This document shows, piece by piece, positions 53,989 to 63,927 of a stretch of DNA of 64,000 bases. Source of the DNA: Favolaschia claudopus (taxonomy: Eukaryota > Basidiomycota > Agaricomycetes > Agaricales > Mycenaceae); assembly GCA_037176885.1 (NCBI GenBank), contig JAWWNJ010000038.1, positions 1,488,001-1,552,000 of the forward strand, read 5' to 3'. The notes below the pieces were generated by a model. That model was given only the letters and a program-made list of their open reading frames with translations, made no database searches and was not told the DNA's origin. The position numbers and the translations under genes were made by a program. Each line of letters begins with the position of its first letter. Within the stretch, counting starts at the first letter, position 1.

Positions 53989-55040
53989 AAGAATCAACTT
54001 CACTTACCTCGGATAATTTGTTCGCAGCAACAGTCACCACGGCGCAGGAATACGAGCTCGAGATTTACGATTCGGGTGCTACACAGCACATGACACCCTC
54101 ACGGCATCGATTGACGAATTACCGGGCTATACAGCCGCGAGGAATTGCTGGAGCAGACAACAAGAAATTTGAAGCTGTCGGCATGGGGGATATGTTGATA
54201 CAAGTCCCCAATGGTCCAAATAAATCAACAAGGGTCCTTATGAAGGATGTCTTACACGCACCTCGACTCGGAATAACCCTGATTTCCATCGGTCGCATCG
54301 CTCAGGCCGGCTACGCAGTCCAATTCCGTCAAACGGAGTGTCGGATTTTTGACCGGAACAACAAACGGATCGGCACCATTCCACTTGAACGTGGACTCTA
54401 CCGCGTTCAGGTACCGATAACGACGCCGCGTGCGAACGTAGCAAACGACGGTCCACTGGTAGTGACGCCCGAAGAGCTACACAAATTGATGGGTCACTTG
54501 CCGGTGGATGCGGCAACAAAATTGGTCAAAAATAATTTGGTTGATGGAATAGAATTGGACGAGACGCACCGTACATCGACAGGCGACTGCAAATCATGCC
54601 TGCACGGCAGGATGACGCGCAAACCGATTCCCAAGTCGATGGAGAGAGAGGCTAGTGGGGAAGTTGGTGATGAAGTTCATTCCGATGTCTGGGGACCGGC
54701 AACCGTTGAAACCCCGCAGCACAAGCGCTATTACGTCTCATTTACCGACGAAGCTTCGCGTTATACCGTCCTTGTGTTGACGCATACCAAGGATGAGACG
54801 CTGGAAGCTTTCGAGAACGTAGATGTGCGCTGGGAAAATAAACACGGCATCAGAATCAAGATTCTTCATTCGGACAACGAAGGTGAATACAAAAACCATG
54901 CCTTCGATAATTATCTCGCCCGCAGAGGAATTGCACGCCTGTACACAGCACACGACACCCCCGAGCATAACGGTATTGCGGAACGACTAAATCGGACACT
55001 TCTCGAGAAAGTCCGCGCGATGTTGCATGCCGCGGGACTA
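53919..55040 (+). pseudogene. Copia-2 protease and integrase core
   Basis: Protease active site DSGATQHM, then VLHAPRLGITLISIG and the GAG-pre-integrase segment LHKLMGHLPVDAATKLV. The finger cysteines are present (GDCKSCLHGRM). Integrase core residues lie in EVHSDVWGP (D), LHSDNEGEY (D) and EHNGIAERLNRTL (E). Interrupted by MITE-X2 after MLHAAGL. Confidence 0.85.
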
Positions 55041-55607
55041 TGATAGCGGACCGAACTTCGTGACAAGCCAGATACCTAATTTGGAAATTGTTACTGTGCC
55101 CTCAGTTTCTACCCAGTGGCATTGAAACTGTGCAGAAATGACCATAAGAAGGAAGACTAGAGATCCCTCTGGTCAAAAGTCTCCAAATCCACAAAATCAT
55201 TTCTTCTTCCACGGATTTCGCGCTTTCGGTCCGGGCCGAGACATAGCCGGTGGCTGTACGATGCCATCAGCGCATCAAATATGTCTGCCGCACCACTGAA
55301 CCTTCACCAAATCTCAACCAAATCCAAGGGACTTCTGCTATGGATGTTTGCTGGGGTCAGAATTGAGCTACTGACCAACTTCAGGCTATAATCCGATGGT
55401 TTTCTTCCGGAAACCTGAAGTTAGGTACACACACTTTTGAAATTTTGCGCAAAAATTTCGCGCTTTTCTAACCCTAGACTAGGGTTTCTCCGTTTTCTCT
55501 GAAATGCGAATTTTCCCTATAAACCCACCCCAAGTTCCTGCTAAATCTCAAGTTTCAAAGAATTTTGGCCAAAATTCCGGCTTGATATGAAGTTGTGTCT
55601 GCTATCA
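55041..55607. mobile_element. MITE-X2, 567 bp, inside Copia-2
   Basis: Ends TGATAGCGGACCGAACTTC and GAAGTTGTGTCTGCTATCA, TA flanks (55039-55040, 55608-55609). Excision with one TA restores [15 protein letters not shown] diverged relative of MITE-X1. Confidence 0.85.
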
Positions 55608-57520
55608 TACCGGCGAATTTATGGGGTGAAGCGTTGAAACACGCTGTTTGGTTGAAGAACAGGAGCTCTACAAAGGCATTAGGAGGCCGCACACCACACG
55701 AAATATTTCACAAGAGCAAACCAGACTTACGCAATATCCACGAGTGGGGTTGCAAAGTTTCGGTTCATGTTGAAGATGGCGGCAAACTTGATGGCCGAGC
55801 TCGCGACGGTCGATGGGTTGGTTACGACCAAGACTCGATTGACGGGCATCGGATTTATTATCCAGATCGGCGGATGGTTCGGACGGAGAGAAGTGTAAAG
55901 TTTTTGGAGGAAAAGAGGAGTGGAGGAATTTACAGAGTGCTGAATGAGGGGGAGAAAGCGGTTGGAAAGGACGAAGAAATTTCAAAAACCATCCAGCACG
56001 CACCTTCGGCAACCCAGAATACAATTCCTACCCCTTCCCGCGCACCAACTTCACCACTCACCACTCCACCTGCTTCCGGCTCCCCAAGTCCATCGCCGAA
56101 ATTAGCGCCCCATGATATCAGCAGCAAAATCGACCCGAAGAATATTATCGAAGGATCGAGAACACGCCGAGCGGCTCATATAGCCGATACGTCGAAGGAT
56201 CATTCGGATCCTGAGAGCTCTATCAGCACAGTATTCGCATATCTTGCTGGAGGAGAGCTTTCAGACTCACCTACAGTCGAAGAAGCCATGGGGCGGCCAG
56301 ACTGGCCATTGTTTAAGGAGGCGATGGAGGTAGAGATGGAGGCGATGAAGAGAACGGGTACATTCGGCAACCATTTGGTCCCGAGACCGAGTGATCGGAA
56401 CGTGGTCGGATCTAAATGGGCACTGCGCATCAAGCGGAAAGCTAACGGCGAGATCGACAAATATAAAGCTCGTCTCGTTGCCAAAGGCTTCACGCAGGTT
56501 CAAGGGGTTGACTACTACGAAACATTTTCCCCTACCGCCAAACTCTCCTCACTTCGGACACTTTTGTCCATTGCCGCGCGCTTCAATTGGGACATCAAAG
56601 TTTTTGATTACTCCGCTGCTTTTCTTAACGGAGAATTCGGTCCCGACGAAGAGATCTTCATGGAGCAACCACCGCATTTTACCAACGGCAATCTAAACGA
56701 AGTCATACGACTCTGCCGAACAATCTACGGACTCAAGCAAGCCAGCAGAAAATGGTACGAGACCTTAACCGCTGCGCTCGCTAAACTCGGCATCTATCCC
56801 CTACGCTCCGACTACGCTGTCTTCCGCCTCATTCGAGGCAACCAGGTCATCTTCATGGCCATCCATATCGACGACAGCACCATCACGGGAAATTCCCCCG
56901 CACTGATTGATGAAATCCAGGAGGAAATTGGTCGCATCTTTAAAATCACGATGCTCGGACCGATTAGTTGGCTCCTTGGGATGGAGGTTACCCGCGACAG
57001 GAAGAAGCGCACCTTGGCGTTGTCTCAGACGACGTACATCGACTCCCTGCTTCGCAAATTCAACATGGAGAACTGTAAAGCAGTTTCAGTACCTCTGGAT
57101 CCCACGGTTCAACTTACCCGCGAACAATGCCCTACGACTCCGCAGGCAATTGCCGAGATGAAGAAATATCCCTACCGCGAGTTGATTGGCGGTCTCATCT
57201 GGCTTTGCTCCACCACCCGTCCCGATATTGCTTTCGCATCATGTACCCTTTCCCGTTTTGTCGACAATCCCGGACTACCACACTGGCATGCAGCCAAACA
57301 TGTCCTTCAATATTTGAAGGGAACTCGGCTGCTTGCACTCACCTACAAGGGAGACGACTCATCGCTGGGACTGGACATTTTCGGAGACGCCGACGGGATG
57401 ACACTTGATAACCGAAAGGCGGTATCAGGTTATGCCCTCATTTTAAATGGCGCTGCCGTTTCCTGGTCTTCTAAACAGCAGGAGATCGTATCATTGTCCA
57501 CCACAGAGGCAGAGTATATT
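55608..57520 (+). pseudogene. Copia-2 integrase end, reverse transcriptase, RNase H start
   Basis: [16 protein letters not shown] and [15 protein letters not shown] close the integrase. After a Pro/Ser-rich linker the RT reads [35 protein letters not shown] and [12 protein letters not shown], with the catalytic box as IHIDDST (DD kept; the usual YV is HI). RNase [19 protein letters not shown], then STTEAEYI, where MITE-Z interrupts. Confidence 0.9.
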
Positions 57521-57717
57521 AGAGACTTTGCGGTAGCCACTGGTGGCTATTGGTGGCTAATTTTTCTCGGGACCGGATGACAGCCTCTGGGTGGATTAGC
57601 CACTATTTGTACTACCTATTCACGGGATGCTAGGGTGGCTAACTCTAGCGGGAGGCTCAAAAAACTATTGCACACGAAGAGCCACAAATAGCCACCGGTG
57701 GCTTCCGCAAAGTCTCT
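57521..57717. mobile_element. MITE-Z, 197 bp, ATT target site, inside Copia-2 RNase H
   Basis: Ends AGAGACTTTGCGG and its inverse, each followed by a self-complementary AGCCACYGGTGGCT block, and flanked by ATT (57518-57520, 57718-57720). Excision with one ATT restores AEYIALT. Layout parallels MITE-G. Confidence 0.85.
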
Positions 57718-58041
57718 ATTGCTCTGACTTAAACTGCGAAGGAAGCCATCTGGTTTCGCGCATTCCTCACCGAATTATTCGGCCCCATCACTTTCCCCAT
57801 GATCATCTACAACGACAATCAGTCGGCTATCGCTCTCGCGCACGCAGAACTCGGACAATTCCACGCTCGGACCAAACACATCGACATTCGGTATCACTTC
57901 ATCCGCGAGAAGATTGAAAACGGAATTCTTGAAGTCATCTACTGCCCGACATCCGAAATGACAGCAGATGTACTTACCAAATCTCTCGCGTCATTCAAGT
58001 TCAAGCCGATGGTTCAGGCATTGGGATTGAGTTCGGCTTGA
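57718..58041 (+). pseudogene. Copia-2 RNase H, last part
   Basis: Continues KEAIWFRAFLTELFGP, IYNDNQSAIALA and RTKHIDIRYHFIREKI to PTSEMTADVLTKSL. TGA lies at 58039-58041, overlapping the polypurine tract. Confidence 0.9.
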
Positions 58042-58048
58042 GGGGGAG
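58040..58048 (+). promoter_or_regulatory. Copia-2 polypurine tract
   Basis: GAGGGGGAG directly before the TGTTGG start of the 3' LTR. Confidence 0.75.
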
Positions 58049-58309
58049 TGTTGGATTAATCGGCTGAGCAAGCCGAACCATGCCGAGGCGCATCACCGCC
58101 TTCGGTACGGATCTTTACTCAGCGCGCCCCGAGCGCGAACCTTCCAGTTTATTCTGTAGATAGTTTCCTACTCACTCTTGACTCTGTTTGACTCATTATT
58201 AAGAATGTTCTAGTATATTTTGTAGAGTATAAAAGCTGTAATAGTTCACCTACCAAATTATCAATTCTCTTCTTCTTTACCGCTCTCAAATTCGTTCTAC
58301 CTGCTAAAA
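58049..58309 (+). repeat. Copia-2 3' LTR, 261 bp
   Basis: Identical by eye to the 5' LTR. Followed by target duplication ATTGG. Confidence 0.9.
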
Positions 58310-58343
58310 ATTGGGACTGGTCATGAAGTTTTGGCCGCAACCA

Positions 58344-58846
58344 TACTGGACAGGGGAGCTTTCCTGTGCCTTGAGAGGGACGCACGCGGCGGGCTTTCTA
58401 GAGCTTTGAGATTTTGGAGAATCGTGTTTGCAGAGTGCAGTGGCAGTGCGGAGATAATAGTTTTCGGAGCTCGAGCTCTGATTCGGACGATCTAAGTACA
58501 TAGAAAGCTGTGATCGGGAAGAACCGGGCATCAATGGGTTACATCCGATGTGCTGCTTAGCTAATTATGAGGTTGGAGAGACCTTGTCAAGCAAGGTAAT
58601 TCAATGTTCTGAATGCCTACACCATATAAAATCTCGACATGGGACGGGTTGGAGACCAGGATGCCTGGAAGTGATGGGCCGAGATGCCCGAGACACTAGT
58701 CGGAGATAGGCCGAATGCCTCGGAAGACCCCGGGAGGTTTTGCAGGGATGATTGCCGTTGTCAGGGCTGATATAGACCAATGATTCCCTGGAAAATCTCG
58801 GCCGGGAGGCACTGCCGAGGGGCTGTAGGTGGTATTCAACCATATT
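58344..58846. other. No gene recognised
   Basis: Repeated CCGAGAT/GCCTCGG phrases around 58660-58740. Frames are short and without domains. Confidence 0.35.
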
Positions 58847-59016
58847 CAAATATATTTGAATATGCCACGGCCATATCATATTCGTATCCATATTCTGACA
58901 TATTCATACTCACCCGTATTCATATATAGTGAAGGGCTCGAGCACCGTATCGTATTCATATTTATTTGAATATATTCAAAATATATTTTTTCGTATCGTA
59001 TTTATGGCCAGCACTA
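58847..59016 (-). repeat. AGTGCTGGCC repeat, copy 3 (most complete)
   Basis: On the minus strand starts AGTGCTGGCCATAAATACGA and runs through AT-rich GAATAT sequence to GGTTGAATACCAC. The first roughly 150 bp match 44230-44380. Confidence 0.6.
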
Positions 59017-59535
59017 AATAGAACTCAAGTCAAGTCAAGTATTTGGATACAGAGATACTGGGAGACTTCTGACTCTTCATTACTAGATCCTTGAGCTGAA
59101 TCAAAGCTGTCGTGGCTTCTGAGGTACGTCGCTGAAAAAGAAAAATCGATTGGCAGCTCGCTTTTCGGGTTCAGATTTGAGTAGTGTATTCCGAGTCCAT
59201 CGGAGCGAAGTGCAGCTCGTGCAGTCCGTATTCGAATTCTTCCACTAATGTTGTTGTCGATATTGACGTCAAACTAACATACAGGGAGCAGCGGGACGTA
59301 GAACTCTTCAATGTCCATGCCCCGCGGGTGCCGGAGCGAAGCGGAGGCGAGGCGTACCTTATGGCGGTCAAAGTGATGTTTTAATCAAAACCCAATATAT
59401 CACGGTTTTGCGCGTATATAGTACGAGTTGGTGGAAAAAAGTGAGTGCAGGTCAAAACATTTGAAGGGTCCTGCGTGGCGAAGCCACGGGTCCCATAGCT
59501 CGTGCATTATGACATATCCAACTGTATATGGTAAT
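59017..59535. other. No gene recognised
   Basis: Short frames only, no TIRs resolved. Confidence 0.3.
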
Positions 59536-59737
59536 AGAGAGTTTGTGCGAGCGACCCAGGTCGCTTTTCGACCGCTCAGATCTCCGCAACAAAAGATACC
59601 AGGTGTGAGCTCTCAGCGACCTAGAAGAGTATTGCCCTGGGGCACTCCTAGGTCGCTGGGACTTCACACCTGAGACTGCTCGTTGTCGAGATCTGAGCGG
59701 TCCCAAAGCGACCCGGGTCGCTTCGCACAAACCCGCT
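59536..59737. mobile_element. MITE-G2, 202 bp, inverse copy of MITE-G1
   Basis: Same length as G1, opposite orientation, flanked by AAT (59533-59535, 59738-59740), the complement of the ATT site of G1. Both palindromic AGCGACCYGGGTCGCT blocks are present. Confidence 0.8.
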
Positions 59738-59969
59738 AATATCTCCGACGGTAAGGGACTCACTGTGCAGTATCCGGTCTGTGCAATTAAACCCACCAAT
59801 TTAACGCATTGATTTGGGTGACATCTTAACCCCTGCCGATTCACTGCGGTTGTCAGATCGACTGAACAGTAAGAAAATGATAAAAAGGTTCTTGTCGTCT
59901 TCCGATCGCCTCAAGCGAGGTGACTACTTACTTTGAAAGGTCCAGTTTCTACACGACAGAAAGAATTAA

Positions 59970-60107
59970 GGCTCCATTCGGTTGCGTCACTTCGGAGCAC
60001 TTGACGTCACTTAAGAGTATTTCTCACCAAAGGTTTGGCGTGGAATTTTTCCCAAGTGCTCCAAAGTGACGCTAAGTGACGCTAAGACACGACAGCCGAA
60101 TGGAGCC
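59970..60107. mobile_element. 138 bp Harbinger-like MITE
   Basis: Ends GGCTCCATTCGG and CCGAATGGAGCC, with TAA on both sides (59967-59969, 60108-60110). GG ends with a TAA/TTA target are typical of PIF/Harbinger. A CGTCACTT direct motif occurs in both arms. Confidence 0.75.
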
Positions 60108-60584
60108 TAAGGTCAGAAAGAAAAGTAGAAAACAGCCGATTCTCTTCTAGCAACCCAAGAACGATGCGAACTGGGAGAAAACCGGCAGAGAGAGAATCAT
60201 TGTTAAACACCCAGACACCGACATGCTAGGGGCGCGGTAAACACTAGACTACGTTTGGGACGAGGTCCGAGTTTTTTGGCCCAGAAAGGGCAAGAAAATC
60301 GAAAAAATCTCCGGCCGGCATGTGCCGAGGGATGCCGGCCTACCATATATGGTAATTTTGATGTGATTGACGTGTTGTGAACAACTTGTCCAGTGAACAA
60401 TTTGGGTGACGGGTGACACCCAGTGAACAACCGGTCGAATTAGTACAGTATACGCACCCAATCTTGTAGTTAAAATCCTTGACGAAATAATCCAGTCGCT
60501 GAACAAGACTCAGACTGTTACGAGAATATCTGTGGAGCGCTGGTTCGAGTACATCATCCGGCGGTCCTGATATTTCATCCGGAT
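60108..60584. other. No gene recognised
   Basis: CAGTGAACAA phrases repeat near 60391 and 60420. No supported gene. Confidence 0.3.
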
Positions 60585-61388
60585 TTGTTCGGCCGCCCAC
60601 TGAAGAAAGGCGATGCCCGTCATCACAAGCTTAGTATTCACTTCTTTGCAGATAACACGTCCGCGATCAATACGATCTTCGACCCGAAACCCCGACCTGG
60701 CCAACTGCTCGCTCTCAAGTTCTACGAGAAAATCTGCGCGTTCCTGGACGCAGACCCCGAGCACAAAGTCGAGATCTCGTGGTCACCGGGACATTGCGAC
60801 ATTACCGGAAACGAACGCGCAGACGAGCTTGCCAAAGCAGGCGCTGAACTCGGGGCTCCGCGCGGAGGAACTCGCTCACACGTTATGAGAAAGTCGAAGG
60901 AGAAAGTACAAAAGGCGTGGGTGAAGGAATGGAAAGCGGCACCCAAGACTGGTCGCTATGCGATGGCAAATCGCTTTCCTCCGTCGACAAAACCCACCCC
61001 ACACTTTAAGGAGCTGCAACGCGAAATATTCGGACGCGTAACCCAGTGTCGCATTGGTCACTGCTTCTCAGGCGAGTACTATGAAAAGTTTGTGCCTTCC
61101 GAGAACATTGACTGCCCTTGCGGTGAGGTGGTCCAAACGCGCGAACACTTACTTCGCGAGTGTCCTCAGTATGAGGACCAACGGCACACTCTCAGGAAGG
61201 CCTCAAGGGATATTTCCCTGCCCGAGATATTGGGCACAAAGAAAGGCATAGCCGCCTTGGCCAAATTCCTCGAGTCGTCCGGGGCATTCACCAAGTCCGG
61301 AAAACCGAGACTTCAGCAAGAGCTGCCAACAATTGAAGACGAACCGGATCCTCCGGACTCAGACGAAGAATTCGACGAGATTGGATAG
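60585..61388 (+). pseudogene. Tad1-like LINE ORF2, RNase H and C-terminal zinc motif
   Basis: Begins within RNase H: IHFFADNTSAINTIFDPKP, YEKICAFLDADPEHKVEISW, SPGHCDITGNERADELAKAG (conserved H and D residues). Then TQCRIGHCFSGEYY and the C-terminal zinc-binding motif CPCGEVVQTREHLLREC. It ends at a normal stop with an acidic tail. The RT upstream is missing. It may be the 3' end of the same LINE family as 46148-49430, about 11 kb away. Confidence 0.85.
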
Positions 61389-62541
61389 GCACATGGGCCG
61401 CGTGCAACTCCCCCTCCGCAAAATCGGTCATGGAACGCTGAATTATATGTCGCCCTCGCCACATGGCCCCTCCCCTCCTCCCCCCACCCCTTCTTCTCCT
61501 TCTTGTACATATTTTCCTCTATGCGCATGGTTTCTATGGTCTATGTACCGCTACCCATTCCGCAACCCGAAACTCTGAACCCCCTCTCCACCACTCTACT
61601 CTACAAAACCCGTCCGAATTCCTGCGCTCACCCTTAATTATCTATTGCTCTCACGAGCACCGCGTCTTAGTAGCTGGTGTACTTGTTGCGGTATATAAAT
61701 GCAGATGCAAACAAACAAAAATCCTCACCACGTGACTGCCACGTTCGGTTTTCGACCCCTCCAACCTTGCCTTTGCCTCCCATGGTCCCGGTCAGACCGC
61801 ATCGGCCCTTTAAATCATCACCCCTTGCGCAGCAAGAAGGAAAACCACAATGTCATACACGCCCCCCTCTCTGCAGACTTCCCCCTGAAATGTTCGCGGT
61901 CAAAAGCGGACCGAGAAGTGGCCACCGGCCTCTCCAACCTCGAGCGCTGCTGCGACAGCGTTTCCACCTCCGTGTATTGTTGCGTCGTCAAGGCGGGGTT
62001 AGCCAGAAGGTACATGAGTTTCCACGATTCGCCCATCGTGAGTGCCTTCACTCTGCGATGGATGGGATAATGTTGGGATAATGAAATAAAAGCAGCGGCT
62101 GCTGCAGCGCGAGGTTCTCACGGGAAAGAGAATCTCAATGCTTCCCCAACCGCCTCTTACCCATGTCGTATTCGCCGAAAAAACTCGCCCGACCAGTCGT
62201 TTATCTGCGAGCGATTCGTTAACTGCGGCCTCGTCCCGATGGGGGCAACCCCTTGCACGTCAAAACCGGATGAAGCCGGGACTGGCAGCTCACAGGGCCC
62301 TACGCTCAAAGACTTGCAATTCGGCCATCTCGTTGACGCCAACAATTATCGTAAGTTACTTATTATGTGTTATCTGTATTTAAGTGGAAAAGTGATGCCC
62401 AATGCTAATTTATGGTACCCAGAAGGCTTAAGGATACAGAATTGAATACTTCAGCAGACCAAGACAATATGTAGCTGCCCCGGACGTTGCGCAAATGTAA
62501 GTTTCCATTTTGGGTCTTTCCCAATCCGGAATGCTGACCTA
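61389..62541. other. LINE 3' flank; exon-like segment near 62.2 kb, no confirmed gene
   Basis: 61389-61700 may be LINE 3' UTR. Overlapping frames at 61.7-62.08 kb lack domains. At about 62196-62349 the plus strand reads ICERFVNCGLVPMGATPC to LVDANNYR before a GTAAGT donor, which looks exon-like, but no partner exon was found. Confidence 0.35.
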
Positions 62542-63149
62542 AGATAGAGAGCGTGGGATCCCCGCATCTTACTAAAGCACATTATGTAACGCTTATTAAT
62601 CGTTCCCAAAATTTCATGCTCTTTCCGGCCTGCAGAAGGGCTAACCTGCAGACTCTCGCTGTTTCGGCTCTGACATTTTGATTTTCGCTTTGAAAAGCAC
62701 CTTCCAAACTGCAAGGGAGGTCCTGTCACCAATCACGCACACAACAGGTTGACAGGTCCCACCCTCAGCTGTGCTGGCCAAATTTTCTTCCGAAATTTTT
62801 GGAAATCCCGTTTGTTGAGAAAATCACATCCTGTCTTAACCCACTGTAGGCCTCCGTTGCGCCCAAATCCTATGGGGTATTACAGTTGTCCCAGCCAAAA
62901 GATCAATAAAAGGTAGTCAAAATTCACGAAAATTGTCTGGGTCATGGCCCATTATGGGTTAGACAGAGGAGACTGTAGAAACACTCAGAAAAAAAAGTGG
63001 TCTCAAGTTTTTATGGAGAGACCAAGGGACGTTTTGGCAAGTCTGCCCAATAGGAACCCTTCATTGAACATCTAAGACTTGTATTGGGCAAAATTCCCAA
63101 TCTGGACCTTAGCATCGTGCTATAAGCCCTCGACGTCGAGCGTGACAAT
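62542..63149. mobile_element. MITE-A2, truncated second copy of MITE-A
   Basis: Starts AGATAGAGAGCGTGGGATCC after TA (62540-62541) and follows MITE-A1 with small gaps to GAGCGTGACAAT, where the last roughly 50 bp and the right terminus are missing. It holds a nested insert at 62829-62966. Confidence 0.8.
62829..62966. mobile_element. Small TIR insert nested in MITE-A2
   Basis: CCTGTCTTAACCCA and its near inverse TGGGTTAGACAG bound about 138 bp that MITE-A1 lacks. No clear target duplication. Confidence 0.55.
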
Positions 63150-63237
63150 CAATCTCAGTTGCCATCTACATACTACAGCTCCCGGTCAAACTGCAGGTGT
63201 GTTACAGCTATTTATTGTGGTGATGAGCTGTTTCTTC

Positions 63238-63352
63238 TAGGCTCGAGACCAGCCGTTAGTGGGAGTAATGACGAGCGAGCAGGTATTACTTGTTATTGTC
63301 AGTAATACCTGCTTGCTCGTCATTGCTACTATAACGGCTGGTTTCGAGCCTA
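63238..63352. mobile_element. Foldback element, about 52 bp arms
   Basis: Arms from TAGGCTCGAGACCAGCCGTT to GCAGGTATTACT pair with the inverse arm with few mismatches around a 10 nt loop. TGTTTCTTCT occurs on both sides, a possible 10 bp target duplication of Mutator-like size. Confidence 0.75.
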
Positions 63353-63553
63353 TGTTTCTTCTCCTTAGGTACTTATGTGGCGGCGGTTTCCTCGCCGTAT
63401 CATGGTGAGCGTGAGGAGAGTATTGGCAGGCAACTTGAACGCTCGCCGTTATGATGGAGCTGAGCTGTAGCTCAAAATAATTATTTGACGGGTCTGCCGG
63501 GAGTTGCCGAACTCAGCTCGAAAATTGAAAATGTCTATTGTTTCCAAAATAGC
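63353..63553. other. No gene recognised
   Basis: GAGCTGAGCTGTAGCTC-type palindromic bits near 63460. Nothing else. Confidence 0.3.
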
Positions 63554-63737
63554 TGTCAATAGGGGCGCTCAATGCTTAGCTCGTCGGCTCTTCTCGTCCC
63601 AGAAATTATTTAATTGCATGATGAGCCGATGAGCTGCTGATCCCACTCCGCATTTCACTCCACTTCCTATCAAATTTTGATCCCCTCATCAAAAACTCGA
63701 CATTTTACGAGCTGACGAGCTAAGAAGCCCCTAATGA
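63554..63737. mobile_element. About 180 bp MITE, AAT-flanked
   Basis: AGGGGC, then a variable stretch, then TTAGCTCGTCGGCTC at the left is matched inversely by GAGCTGACGAGCTAAGAAGC and CCCCT at the right. AAT lies on each side. Confidence 0.55.
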
Positions 63738-63927
63738 TTCTTTCGTAAATTTGTAAAAAAAAAAAAAAGAAAGCGGCGGCATCTTCATCCGAGGATACGA
63801 CGATGTCGGAATCGGAGTCGGAGAGGTCGCGGGTGTCGGCACGGTTGTTGATCAAGTCCTCGATTTCATGCGCCTCTTTGACCTCGGGAGGGCAGGTACC
63901 GGAGCCGGTGGGCTTTTTCTTGCGCAA
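63738..63927 (-). other. Acidic open segment, unassigned
   Basis: The minus strand encodes PEVKEAHEIEDLINNRADTRD and a Ser/Asp run, then a poly-Phe stretch from the A tract at 63757-63770, which is not protein-like. Possibly an exon of a gene or transposon protein extending beyond the window; not recognised. Confidence 0.25.

Larger units (their letters stand above)
52580..58309 (+). mobile_element. Copia-2, complete Ty1/Copia retrotransposon in structure
   Basis: Two 261 bp LTRs identical by eye, 5 bp target duplication ATTGG (52575-52579, 58310-58314), primer-binding-like GGTTATGGGCC, Gag, protease, integrase, RT, RNase H and a polypurine tract. Two MITEs and two frameshifts interrupt the coding region, so this copy cannot make its own proteins as written. 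Confidence 0.9.
52063..58343. mobile_element. MITE-X1, about 546 bp, containing Copia-2
   Basis: Ends TGGTTGCGGACCGAACTTC and GAAGTTTTGGCCGCAACCA, with TA flanks (52061-52062, 58344-58345). Copia-2 sits near its right end. Left parts match MITE-X2 (GGACCGAACTTCGTGACAAG, TTTCGCGCTTTT, GTTCCTGCTAAATCTC). Without Copia-2 it would be about 546 bp. Confidence 0.8.
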
